NCBI RefSeq assembly: GCF_002210165.1
Contig: NZ_AQQP01000006.1
Span: forward strand, 1-64,000
Length of the DNA stretch: 64,000 nucleotides
Direction of reading: 5' to 3'
Source: Phaeobacter sp. 22II1-1F12B
Lineage (GTDB): Bacteria > Pseudomonadota > Alphaproteobacteria > Rhodobacterales > Rhodobacteraceae
The notes beneath the pieces are model-generated. The model saw nothing but the letters and a program-made list of their open reading frames with translations, was not told the origin of the DNA and did not search any database. Position 1 is the stretch's first letter. Each line of letters begins with the position of its first letter. Both the position numbers and the translations under genes were made by a program. This document shows positions 34,119 to 42,636 of this stretch, one piece after another.

Positions 34119-35441
34119 TCAGATCTTGCCTTCATCTTCAAAGATGATGGTCCATTCCTCGACCAGACCGTCCAGCGCCTCTTGCGCGGTACCGTTCCCG
34201 GCGATCACGTAGTCGTGGATCTTTTCCTGCATCGCCAGCAGCAGATCGGCATAGGCCGGTTCCGCCCAGAAATCCTTTACGATGGCCATGCTATCAAGGA
34301 AGGTCTGCGCATAGGGCTGGCTCGAGGCAAAGCCCGGATCTTCGACCACGGCCTTCAGCGCCGAATAACCGCCAAGCTCCCACCAGCGGGCCTGGATTTC
34401 GGGCTGGGCAAACCACTTGATGTATTCCAGCGCCGCATCCTGTTTTGACGAATAGGACACCACCGAAATCCCCTGCCCGCCAAGCTGGGCATACTGGCCG
34501 GCCGGGCCTGCCGGGTTCGGGAAATAACCCGACTTGCCGCCGCCCACGTTCGGGTCGGCCTCGACGCCCGGCCAGATAAAGGCAAAGTTCATCTGAAGCG
34601 CGACCTGACCGGATTTATAGGCGTCGATATTCTCGCCCATGTACCAGTTCGACGAACCCGGAGGGGTGCCAACGTCATAAAGCGCCTTGTAGAACTCAAG
34701 CCCTTCAACCGCGCCTTCCGAGTTCACGTAACCTTCGAGATCATAGGGCTGGTCCGGGTTTTCGTACTGGAAACCATAGTTATACAGCACATTGGTCACG
34801 CCCATCGTGATCCCTTCCGAGCCGCGTTCGGTATAGATCGCCGCGCCATAAACCGTATTGCCGTCGATCTCGCGCCCCTGGAAGAACTCCGCGATGTCCT
34901 TCAGCTCTTCCAGCGTGGCCGGTACACCCAGATCGCGCCCGTATTTCTCCTTGAACTCGGCCTGAAGCTCGGGCTTTTCGAACCAGTCCTTACGATAGGT
35001 CCAGCCCACCACGTCACCGAATGCCGGCAGCGCCCAGTAATTCGGCGACCCCTTTGGCCATTCCGAATAACCGGTCACCGTTGCCGGGATGAAGTCATCC
35101 ATGGTGATGCCTTCGGCTTCGAAAAAGTCGTTCAGCTTGACGTAATGGCCGCTCTCGGCGCCTCCGCCGATCCACTGGCTGTCCCCGATCATCAGATCGC
35201 AAAGCTGCCCGCCTGAATTCAGCTCGTTCAGCATCCGGTCCGCAAAGTTGGGCCAGGGCACGAATTCAAAGCTCATGTTATGGCCGGACTTCTCTTCGAA
35301 ATCCTTGCTCAGCTCGACCAGCGCGTTCGCCGGATCCCACGCCGCCCAGCAAAGGGTCAGGTCTTCTGCGTTCGCCGCCCCCGACAGGCCTGCCGCTATC
35401 AAGGCACCCGACGCGACGGTGGTCATGAATTTCTTATTCAT
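34119..35441 (-). CDS. ABC extracellular solute-binding protein (sugar/polyol)
   Basis: A 440-residue periplasmic binding protein of the maltose-binding (family 1) type. The signal peptide ends near residue 25 (LSGAANA|ED). Typical landmarks are LCDLMIGDSQWIGGGAESGH, WTYRKDWFEKPEL, and EYIKWFAQPEIQARWWELGG in the C-terminal lobe. The start ATG 35441 is preceded by GGGAGGA. It is the first gene of the operon and reads away from the LacI regulator. Sugars, polyols or triose are typical ligands, but binding residues do not allow a choice. Confidence 0.92.
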   Translation of the reverse strand: MNKKFMTTVASGALIAAGLSGAANAEDLTLCWAAWDPANALVELSKDFEEKSGHNMSFEFVPWPNFADRMLNELNSGGQLCDLMIGDSQWIGGGAESGHYVKLNDFFEAEGITMDDFIPATVTGYSEWPKGSPNYWALPAFGDVVGWTYRKDWFEKPELQAEFKEKYGRDLGVPATLEELKDIAEFFQGREIDGNTVYGAAIYTERGSEGITMGVTNVLYNYGFQYENPDQPYDLEGYVNSEGAVEGLEFYKALYDVGTPPGSSNWYMGENIDAYKSGQVALQMNFAFIWPGVEADPNVGGGKSGYFPNPAGPAGQYAQLGGQGISVVSYSSKQDAALEYIKWFAQPEIQARWWELGGYSALKAVVEDPGFASSQPYAQTFLDSMAIVKDFWAEPAYADLLLAMQEKIHDYVIAGNGTAQEALDGLVEEWTIIFEDEGKI

Positions 35442-35513
35442 TGAATGATTCCTCCCTGAAACATCGCTGCTGCCGCCTCCCTATGCGACTCACCGATGTA
35501 ATATTTGTTAGTA

Positions 35514-35555
35514 AGGCACGTGCCTCAAAGCAACAAAATTTTGATGCACGTGCCT
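35514..35555. promoter_or_regulatory. Two LacI-type operators GCACGTGC
   Basis: AGGCACGTGCCT at 35514-35525 is a perfect 12-bp palindrome; ATGCACGTGCCT at 35544-35555 matches it except one base. The centres are 30 bases apart, close to three helical turns, and they lie between the divergent binding-protein gene and the lacI-type gene. They are the obvious targets of that regulator. Confidence 0.75.
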
Positions 35556-35627
35556 CAAAATCGTGTATAAAAAATCTCACGCATTCCGCAAAACTGAACC
35601 AAACTGGCCCTCAAGAGTTTGTAATTC

Positions 35628-36683
35628 ATGCAAAAATCCTTGCGCCCCTCGACGCCGAACATGGCCCGACCGACGACAAAGGATCTGGCTCGCGTCGCCG
35701 GCGTCAGCCGCGCGACGGTCGACCGGGTCCTGAACGGGCGCGAGGGCGTCAAGTCCGAAACCGTGGAAAAAGTCACCGCCGCGATCCGTGAACTCGGCTT
35801 CGTGCGCAACCTCTCTGCGGCCAACCTCGCCAAAAGCAAAAGCTATCGGTTCATCTTCGTGCTGCCCCGCTCAGGCGATCAGTTTCTCGACGAAATCCTG
35901 CGCCACATCCACGAAGCGGGCGAGGTCTTTGCCTCGGACATGATCTGGGCCGAGGTGCAGCCCATCGACGAAAACGACCCGCACCAGATCGCCGCTTTTC
36001 TCGCCACCCTGTCGCCCGGAGACGTGGACGGGGTCGCCATCATGGCCCCGGAAACGCCGCAGCTGCGTGATGCAATGACACGGCTTGCCGAACGCGGCGT
36101 CTGCGCCCTGCCTTTCATCTCGAACCAGGCTTTGTCAGGCGACAACCTCGTGGGCATCGACAACCGCGCCGCGGGCAAAACCGCCGCGACGCTCATGGGC
36201 CGGTTCATCCATGCGCCGCGCGGGCAGATCCTCGTCATCGCCGAAAGCATGCAGTCCCGCGACAGTCTCGAACGGCGGCTTGGTTTCGATCAGGTCATCA
36301 ACGACAGCTTTTCCCACCTGACCACCCTGCCCTCGCTGGAAACCTACGGCTCGGCGGACCGGGCAGAGCGGGTCATCACCGCCGCGACACAACGCAATCC
36401 CGATATCGTCGGTGTTTACGTGATGTCCTCCGAGGCGCGCATTCCCCTCGAAGTGCTCGAAAAGGCCGACCTGCCGCAGCAGATCGTCTCCATCGCCCAT
36501 GAGCGAACGCCTTTCACGGAAAATGCCCTGCGCAACGGCAACATCGACGCGCTGATCACGCAGGACCCCGGCCATCTGGTCCGCAGCGCGATCCGGAGGC
36601 TGCGGGCGCTGTCGGACAACCTAACCACCTCGACCTCGCAGGAAAAAATCCGCATCGAGGTGCTGATCGCCACCAATATCTGA
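35628..36683 (+). CDS. LacI family transcriptional regulator
   Basis: A 351-residue regulator with an N-terminal LacI helix-turn-helix (TTKDLARVAGVSRATVDRV, hinge helix around NGREGVKSETVEKVTAAIRELG) and a periplasmic-binding-protein-like effector domain (FIFVLPRSGDQFLDEIL, and DNLVGIDNRAAGKTAATLM). ATG 35628 is used; ATG 35661 (MARPTTKDL) is a shorter alternative with no better ribosome-binding site. It is divergent from the ABC operon and is probably a repressor released by the imported compound. Confidence 0.93.
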   Translation: MQKSLRPSTPNMARPTTKDLARVAGVSRATVDRVLNGREGVKSETVEKVTAAIRELGFVRNLSAANLAKSKSYRFIFVLPRSGDQFLDEILRHIHEAGEVFASDMIWAEVQPIDENDPHQIAAFLATLSPGDVDGVAIMAPETPQLRDAMTRLAERGVCALPFISNQALSGDNLVGIDNRAAGKTAATLMGRFIHAPRGQILVIAESMQSRDSLERRLGFDQVINDSFSHLTTLPSLETYGSADRAERVITAATQRNPDIVGVYVMSSEARIPLEVLEKADLPQQIVSIAHERTPFTENALRNGNIDALITQDPGHLVRSAIRRLRALSDNLTTSTSQEKIRIEVLIATNI

Positions 36684-36689
36684 ACCGGC

Positions 36690-37154
36690 CTATTCGGCTG
36701 GTTCGTAATCGTCCAGCGGCACCGGCTCATAGGACGGCTCGGCCAGCCCGGAGAGGGACGCCGAAGCGCGATAGGCCAGCCCGGTCGCCCGGTCCTCGGC
36801 AAAATAGACCAGCGTTTCCCCGTCATGCCGGGGCGTGGTAATCTCATCGAAATCCGGCACGCCGAAATCGCTCAGACGCATCACCCCTTCGCGCCACGGC
36901 TGCGAGGGATCCTCGCTCTCAAGCTGCGCACGATACCGTTCGGCAAATTCGGCTGGGTCCTCGATCAGCACATACTCACCGCCCCGGGCAAAGTTATTGA
37001 CGTGACGCGCAAGTTCCGTTGCCGCGTCCGGCTCCAGCAATTCCGGCACCTCGGCGACAAGCGCATCAATTGATCCGAAAGACGCCTCGCCAAGATAGGC
37101 CGTACGCTCGCCCTCCTCATTCCGACTGGAAACAATCTCTGTAAGGTCAGTCAT
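36690..37154 (-). CDS. Acidic partner protein of papain-like gene
   Basis: A 154-residue, soluble, strongly acidic protein (many Glu/Asp, for example PELLEPDAATELARH and EDPAEFAERYRAQLESEDPSQ). Its ATG directly abuts the stop of the 1105-residue gene upstream (TAAATG), so they are translationally coupled. I recognise no domain. The size, acidity and coupling to a large protease-like protein would suit an immunity protein or secretion chaperone. No signal peptide or membrane segment. I assign no function. Confidence 0.75.
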   Translation of the reverse strand: MTDLTEIVSSRNEEGERTAYLGEASFGSIDALVAEVPELLEPDAATELARHVNNFARGGEYVLIEDPAEFAERYRAQLESEDPSQPWREGVMRLSDFGVPDFDEITTPRHDGETLVYFAEDRATGLAYRASASLSGLAEPSYEPVPLDDYEPAE

Positions 37155-40100
37155 TTACGGGTTCCTCTTGTCTACCTTGTACCACTCGTCGGTCATCCAG
37201 TCATTCGCTTCGCTAAAGTTCTCCAGTCGGCCGCTCGGCATCCACTTTTCACAAAGCTTCGCCGTACCGTTCACCGGATCACCGATGATGACAAGATATC
37301 GCACCACGTCGCCACCATTCCAGTTGGTATCCGCGATGACGAACTGCGGTGTTTCCACGGCATTCAAGATCGCGCTATCCAGTCTCCTGCGTTTTTCCTC
37401 TTCGACCGAGGCCTGAATTTTGGCCCGCTTCTCTTGCTCTTCTGCCGGGGTCGGCTGAGGATTCAGCGGCGCCTTCCATTGGTCCAGTTCTTCCTGAACC
37501 CGCATCGCCAAAGCGGCGCTAACCTTCGTCTGCACGTACTGCTCAAACTGGCGCGGCGTCATGTCAGCCGCAGGCATTTCGTTTTCAAGAGTATTTCTCA
37601 ACGCCAGCCGCTCCGCATCCGACTTCGAATTCCGCAACAGACCAGCAACGATTTCCTCGAACGGAGCGGCAAGGGCTGCGGCACTCATCGGCGCCGCCGC
37701 CAGCGCCTGCGCTGGGTCCAATAGCTCACGCTGCAGATTTGCAGCCAGATTGGCCGGCCCGCCTTCACGCAACGGTGCGGTCGATGGGTGCCCCGGCAAA
37801 GCGTTGAACAGATGGCGTCCCCGCGTCGATATCGCGACCTTCTCAGACGGATCGGCCGGGTCGGTGGAGGGCACGAAACTTTCGATGAACTTCTCCATCA
37901 ACTTCGCGGGCCGCTCGAATGGAGGTGTCGCGTTTATTTCGGCCTGTCTGAGCACATATGTCATCTCAACTGGCTCATCGAGCACTTCCGTCGCCGAGGT
38001 TCCGTCCCCGCCAGATGGCAGGTCCCATGGCTCTGCCCCATTGATCTTGATCGCACCGGCAAAGCGCGGATCATCGACCAGTTTTGCCACATCCCCGCGA
38101 CTGGTGAAAAAGGAGGTATCGCCGCTCTTGATCGTCTTGTGAACGATATCCTTCACCACGGCCCTGTAGTCGTCGATGTTCGCCACCGGCTGTCCAGTGG
38201 CCTTGTTGAACAGAACATACTTGCCCCGGCTCGAAGACCCATCATTTGCATCCCCGACCAAGACCTCAGGATCATAGCGGAACTCAAAGGCGTCGGTGAT
38301 CGCGATCTTGAGCCGCGCCGTCGCGGCATCGCGCTTTTTACCCGATTTCACCTTTTCGCCCAGCAGCTTGGCGATTTCGTCAGCCGAATTCTCCAACTGC
38401 CGGTGCTTGCCCTTGTGATCGATCCGGGCCGCTGCGGTCGCAACCGTATATTCGAAACTGCGGGTCAGTGCGTTCTGGTTGCCCGGCACGTTCTTGACCG
38501 CAGGCACCGGATCGCCCGTTTTGGGCCGAAGAACCCCGTCAACCGCAAGATCGCGGAAATGCTTCATCGTCCCAAGCGGGTCTTCGTCGCGCATCCTGAT
38601 CGCGGGCGCGGTCGCGAAACAGGATCCCACCGGGCCCTGATAGATCGGCGTCAGCATCGCATCCAAGATCGACTGGCGGAAATCCTCGGTCGTCAACTCT
38701 CCGCGTTGCTTGCCGGTATCCCGGGCCACCAGACCGCGGCCACCGCCGATGCCCGGTGCCTCGACATCGTCAAGCAGCTGCTGCGCCTCGGGATTATTCT
38801 CCAGAAAATCCAGCGTCTTAAGCATATGCTCGGCCAAAACCGGCGTCTGTCGACCTACCTGATGAAAATTCAGCAAGGTATCGTAAACGGCCACCCGCGC
38901 TGCATCGATGTTAAGCTTGCCGTCCGGCCCAAGCAAAACCTTCCCGACGTAGCGCGCCCTTTTCGTCGTCAGTTCGTCACGGTTATTGATGCCGTTCAGT
39001 TCGGGAATATCCTGCACCATGTAAGGGTGCGTGGTGTACCGTTCGATAATGTCCTGCGGCACCGGGTATTGCCCGGCCTTCTGAACCAGCTTGCGCGCGT
39101 ACCACGCAGCCGCATCGGCATTGAGTTGCGGGTTTCCGTTCCGATCCGCAAATCCGGAATCGACGCCATCACAGGCCAGTCTGGCCGTGTCGACAATGTC
39201 CTTGTACCTGGTCCCTCTGGCCAAGGCGTCGAGCATCGCCTGCCCGACTTTTGGGTTTCGCTTGATGATTGCAAACGCGTCCGCCAGCAATTCCGGCGGA
39301 AATGGCGGTTTCTTATCCGCCGAGAACGTATTCGAAAGAACAGCCTGCAAAATCGACCGCTTCTGCTCGATGACCTCAAGTTTTACCTTTTCGGCATCAA
39401 CCAGTTGCTGCGCCCTCGTCGCATCGGCCTGTTTTGTGGCATCGTCTGGATGATCGGCCGCGTCCTGCCTCTTGGCGTCCCGATCCGCGCGCGCATCTCT
39501 CAGATCGTCGATGGTCTGCAAAAGCTCAGCCGCAGAGCAATCCCCCGCATATCTCTGGTCCAGATCCGCGATCGCATCCATCGCATCGGAAAACGCGTCG
39601 AAATTCTTCGAACCAAGGCTCGCGACAGCCTCTTTCTGCGCATCGGAAATGTTCAGGTTCTGCACGTCCTGCAGATGCAGCGGCCCCTCGACGGCTTCGA
39701 TGTCCCTCTTCAGCTGGTCCAATAGGGTTCTGATTGTGGGAACTTGGCCGTTCAGCCGTGTAATCTCGGCCATGTCAAAGTTATCAAGCGCAGCCTTCAT
39801 CTTTGGGATGTCGGTTTCAGCAAGAGTAAAATCCACGGACAGCTCCAGCCATTCTGGGGCCTGCTTGGCTTCCAGGTTTTCCAGCCGGCGGCTGACCAGA
39901 GCCAGATCGTTTGCGAGCGCCGCATGCGCCGACTGAAGCTCGCGTATAATCACCCCCCGCGCGTCGGCATTTTGCTGAACTCGCTGGATCTTGCCGGGGA
40001 AATTTCGCAGCAGGACACGGGCGCGATCCAGATCGGCAGCCGACGGGAAAACTGGCCGCAGCAGATTGCCAAGGTCGGTCCGGTCCGCGTTCAACATATC

Positions 40101-40472
40101 CAGTTCGGCCTGGATGGCATACTGTGGGTTGGGGGGCAGGGCATCCAGAAGTTCAACCAGCTGCTCCCGGTTCTCCTTGCGTCTCAACGCCTCCTGCTCA
40201 AGGGCAAGGGCATCCTGCAGCGCTTCTTTCGCAACGCGCATCGCGTCGCGCGGATTGTCCTCGCCGATCAATCTCCGAACGTCGGTTATCTTTGCGACAA
40301 TCGGAGCGGTAGGGGAATTGGTTCCCTCATACTCATCAAGGATGAGCGCCACCTTGGCGAGTTCGGCTTCTGCCTCCCTCCCCTTGCGCGCACGGGTTTC
40401 GGCCTTTTGCGTGGTGTGAAGAATATAGCGATCAATGAACCACCGCCCTCTGTCACTCAAATCTCCGGCCAT
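37155..40472 (-). CDS. Large protein with papain-like cysteine protease motif
   Basis: A 1105-residue soluble protein without a signal peptide. Residues 1-300 are charged, helix-rich (coiled-coil-like) with LDEYEG and LEQEALRRKENREQLVELL. Near residue 612 it reads YQGPVGSCFATAPAI, where Gln612 and Cys618 stand six apart, exactly as the oxyanion-hole Gln19 and nucleophile Cys25 of papain (QGxxGSCW). Near the C-terminus FVIADTNWNGGD (Asp1048, Asn1050, Trp1051) could supply the Asn/Asp and Trp of the triad; the His is not certain. The C-terminal third also has a VEEEKRRR helix. I suggest a papain-fold protease or toxin/effector. RBS GAGGTG precedes ATG 40472. Confidence 0.7.
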   Translation of the reverse strand: MAGDLSDRGRWFIDRYILHTTQKAETRARKGREAEAELAKVALILDEYEGTNSPTAPIVAKITDVRRLIGEDNPRDAMRVAKEALQDALALEQEALRRKENREQLVELLDALPPNPQYAIQAELDMLNADRTDLGNLLRPVFPSAADLDRARVLLRNFPGKIQRVQQNADARGVIIRELQSAHAALANDLALVSRRLENLEAKQAPEWLELSVDFTLAETDIPKMKAALDNFDMAEITRLNGQVPTIRTLLDQLKRDIEAVEGPLHLQDVQNLNISDAQKEAVASLGSKNFDAFSDAMDAIADLDQRYAGDCSAAELLQTIDDLRDARADRDAKRQDAADHPDDATKQADATRAQQLVDAEKVKLEVIEQKRSILQAVLSNTFSADKKPPFPPELLADAFAIIKRNPKVGQAMLDALARGTRYKDIVDTARLACDGVDSGFADRNGNPQLNADAAAWYARKLVQKAGQYPVPQDIIERYTTHPYMVQDIPELNGINNRDELTTKRARYVGKVLLGPDGKLNIDAARVAVYDTLLNFHQVGRQTPVLAEHMLKTLDFLENNPEAQQLLDDVEAPGIGGGRGLVARDTGKQRGELTTEDFRQSILDAMLTPIYQGPVGSCFATAPAIRMRDEDPLGTMKHFRDLAVDGVLRPKTGDPVPAVKNVPGNQNALTRSFEYTVATAAARIDHKGKHRQLENSADEIAKLLGEKVKSGKKRDAATARLKIAITDAFEFRYDPEVLVGDANDGSSSRGKYVLFNKATGQPVANIDDYRAVVKDIVHKTIKSGDTSFFTSRGDVAKLVDDPRFAGAIKINGAEPWDLPSGGDGTSATEVLDEPVEMTYVLRQAEINATPPFERPAKLMEKFIESFVPSTDPADPSEKVAISTRGRHLFNALPGHPSTAPLREGGPANLAANLQRELLDPAQALAAAPMSAAALAAPFEEIVAGLLRNSKSDAERLALRNTLENEMPAADMTPRQFEQYVQTKVSAALAMRVQEELDQWKAPLNPQPTPAEEQEKRAKIQASVEEEKRRRLDSAILNAVETPQFVIADTNWNGGDVVRYLVIIGDPVNGTAKLCEKWMPSGRLENFSEANDWMTDEWYKVDKRNP

Positions 40473-40699
40473 ACAGACACCTCGCTACGCAACCCGGCAT
40501 GACCGCCCGAAATACGGCCAAGATCGCCCGTCAGCGGATGAATCCCCGCCGGGACGGCCAATCCATACACGGTTACACCCCAGCGTTGTCACCAGCGTTG
40601 TAATGACGGCCGGTTCTGGCCGATCCGGCGTTGTATTTTTGTAATACGTTGATTTTTAGCGAAAGATTTCAGCAAAATCGGCGACGAACGCGCCCGAGA

Positions 40700-41581
40700 T
40701 CAAACGGTTTCGTCGGCAACCCCGTTGCGCAGCACACCGATTCCCTCTGCCTCGACCTCGATGATATCGCCCGGCTTCAGCCAGATCGGCGGATCAAACC
40801 GCGCCCCCGCCCCCGTGGGCGTGCCGCAGACGATGACATCCCCGGGCACCAGTGTCGTGAAGGTCGAGATGTAATTGATGATATAGCGGAAGTCGTACAT
40901 CATCCGCCCTGTGCGATCCTCCTGCCGGACCTCGCCGTTCACCCGCGTAACCAGCGCGATGTCGTCAAGCTGATCGGCCGAGCGGAACGGCACCAGCCAA
41001 GGTCCCATCGCCCCCGACCGATCCCAGTTCTTGCCCTGCGTGACGTTGAACTTGGCATGACGCACCCAGTCACGGATTGTGCCTTCGTTGCAAAGCGTCA
41101 ACGCCGCGATGTGGTCATAGGCGTCCTCGCGCGAAATCCGCCGCCCGCCCTTGCCAATGACAATCGTCACCTCGCCCTCGTAATCAAGCTGCTCCGATTC
41201 CGGCGGGCGGATCAGGTCCTCGCCATGCCCGACGAACGATCGCGGGAAACGGATGAACATCGACGGTTTCGTCGGCGCTGCCTGCCCGTCCTTGTACTCG
41301 GCATTCCGGTCGGGGAAATTCACCCCGATGCAGATGATCTTTTCCGGGTTCGCAATCGGGATAAGGTAGCGGATGTCCGAAAGCGCAAAATCCACGGAAC
41401 GCCCCTCTGCCGTGCTCAGCAACTCCTCAAGCGCCCCCGCCTCGACCACTTCTTTCAGCCCGGGATAGCGCGCGCCGAATTCGCTCGTCAGATCGACAAT
41501 GCCATCCTCGGTCAAGACGCCGTAACGGTCCGCCCCCTCGGCGTGAAAGGCGATGATGCGGGCGGGGATCGGTTTACTCAC
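40700..41581 (-). CDS. Fumarylacetoacetate-hydrolase-fold enzyme of homoprotocatechuate pathway
   Basis: A 293-residue FAH-fold enzyme with the metal-site segment ESEQLDYEGEVTIVIGKGGR and the ending LVPGDVIVCGTPTGAGA, KPGDIIEVEAEGIG. In homoprotocatechuate catabolism such enzymes act as HpaG isomerase/decarboxylase, converting 5-oxo-3-ene-1,2,5-tricarboxylate to 2-hydroxyhepta-2,4-dienedioate. The single-domain length argues for one module, not the two-domain E. coli HpaG. GTG 41581 is used, with GAGGAGAG upstream. It ends the hpaF-hpaE-hpaD gene order, so this is the most likely activity, but acylpyruvase is another option. Confidence 0.85.
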   Translation of the reverse strand: MSKPIPARIIAFHAEGADRYGVLTEDGIVDLTSEFGARYPGLKEVVEAGALEELLSTAEGRSVDFALSDIRYLIPIANPEKIICIGVNFPDRNAEYKDGQAAPTKPSMFIRFPRSFVGHGEDLIRPPESEQLDYEGEVTIVIGKGGRRISREDAYDHIAALTLCNEGTIRDWVRHAKFNVTQGKNWDRSGAMGPWLVPFRSADQLDDIALVTRVNGEVRQEDRTGRMMYDFRYIINYISTFTTLVPGDVIVCGTPTGAGARFDPPIWLKPGDIIEVEAEGIGVLRNGVADETV

Positions 41582-41592
41582 AGGTTCTCTCC

Positions 41593-42573
41593 TCAGGGGG
41601 CAATGATCGGGCTGGCCTTCAGCCCGCTGGCATAGGGTTCGACCCCTTCAAAGACCGACCCGTTTTCGAACCATGACCTTGGCGCCGGCGCGCCCCAAAG
41701 CGTTTGGCGCTGCGGGTCCTTCAGATCCCAGCGGATCGGCTCAAGATCTGGATCGACCGTCTGGTAATCCGAGCAATAGATCTCGATCCGGTGCCCGTCG
41801 GGATCAAGGATATAAAGGAAGAATGCGTTGGAAATACCGTGCCGCCCTGGCCCGCGCTCGATATTGGCCACGTACCCGGTTGTCGCCATCAGATCGAGCA
41901 GGTCGATGATGTTCAGCGGCGTCGGCACCCAGAACGCCGTGTGATGCAGGCGCGGCCCCGTCCCGTTGGTAAAGGCCATGTCATGCACCCCGCCCTTGCG
42001 GTGGGTCCACGCCGCCCAAAGCCGCCCGCTTTCTTCATCCTCGGTATATTCCGTCACCCGGAAACCAAGCTCGCCGTAAAACGCCACCGCCTTGTCCACA
42101 TCCGGCGAGAAACAGTTGAAATGGTCGATCCTCAGCGGCTTCACCCCGTGGTAAAGCTCGTATTTCTGGTGGATCGGGGCCAGCCGGTCCATCTTGAAAT
42201 AGAACTCGATGGGCGTGCCGAAACAATCCACCGTCGCCAGCGTGCGCCCTTGGTAGGGCCGCTCGACCCATTCAACCGCGTGCCCGCGTTCGCGAAACCA
42301 TGTCTCGGCCAGATCAAGCTGTTCATCGTCGAACACCTTGAAGGACAGTGCCTTGATCAGGCTGCTCGAGGCCTTGCGCAGGATCAGGCAATGATGCCCC
42401 CGCTCCTCCAGCGCCCGCAGATAGATCGCCTCGTCATCCTCATCCGTGACCTGTAGCCCCAGCATATCGACGTAAAACGCCCGGCTCGCTGCAAGGTTGG
42501 TCACGCCGAACTCCACATGGCTCAGGCGGATGATGTTGAACGGCGGATAAAGCGTCGGTGACGGTATTGGCAT
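41593..42573 (-). CDS. hpaD: 3,4-dihydroxyphenylacetate 2,3-dioxygenase
   Basis: A 326-residue extradiol dioxygenase of the vicinal-oxygen-chelate fold, cleaving homoprotocatechuate to 5-carboxymethyl-2-hydroxymuconate semialdehyde. Two VOC modules are seen: ILRLSHVEFGVTNLAAS-type start (residues about 15-130) and LRIDHFNCFSPDVDKAVAFY (from about 150). The iron ligands are the His in DHFNCFS, a second His in RLHHTAFWV, and Glu in GHRIEIYCSDY. The start ATG 42573 has GGGGGAGAG upstream. Closest named enzyme is HpaD/HPCD of Roseobacters and Brevibacterium. It lies 63 bases after hpaE. Confidence 0.92.
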   Translation of the reverse strand: MPIPSPTLYPPFNIIRLSHVEFGVTNLAASRAFYVDMLGLQVTDEDDEAIYLRALEERGHHCLILRKASSSLIKALSFKVFDDEQLDLAETWFRERGHAVEWVERPYQGRTLATVDCFGTPIEFYFKMDRLAPIHQKYELYHGVKPLRIDHFNCFSPDVDKAVAFYGELGFRVTEYTEDEESGRLWAAWTHRKGGVHDMAFTNGTGPRLHHTAFWVPTPLNIIDLLDLMATTGYVANIERGPGRHGISNAFFLYILDPDGHRIEIYCSDYQTVDPDLEPIRWDLKDPQRQTLWGAPAPRSWFENGSVFEGVEPYASGLKASPIIAP

Positions 42574-42636
42574 GGTTCTCTCCCCCTCGATCTTAGACGC
42601 GGCGCCGGTCTCCTCCCCGCGCCACTCTGGTCCGGC

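Noticed and set aside
37788-39725. 645-codon open frame on the plus strand
   Set aside because: Antisense to the 1105-residue papain-like gene, rich in Arg, His and Gln, no recognisable domain, no ribosome-binding site.
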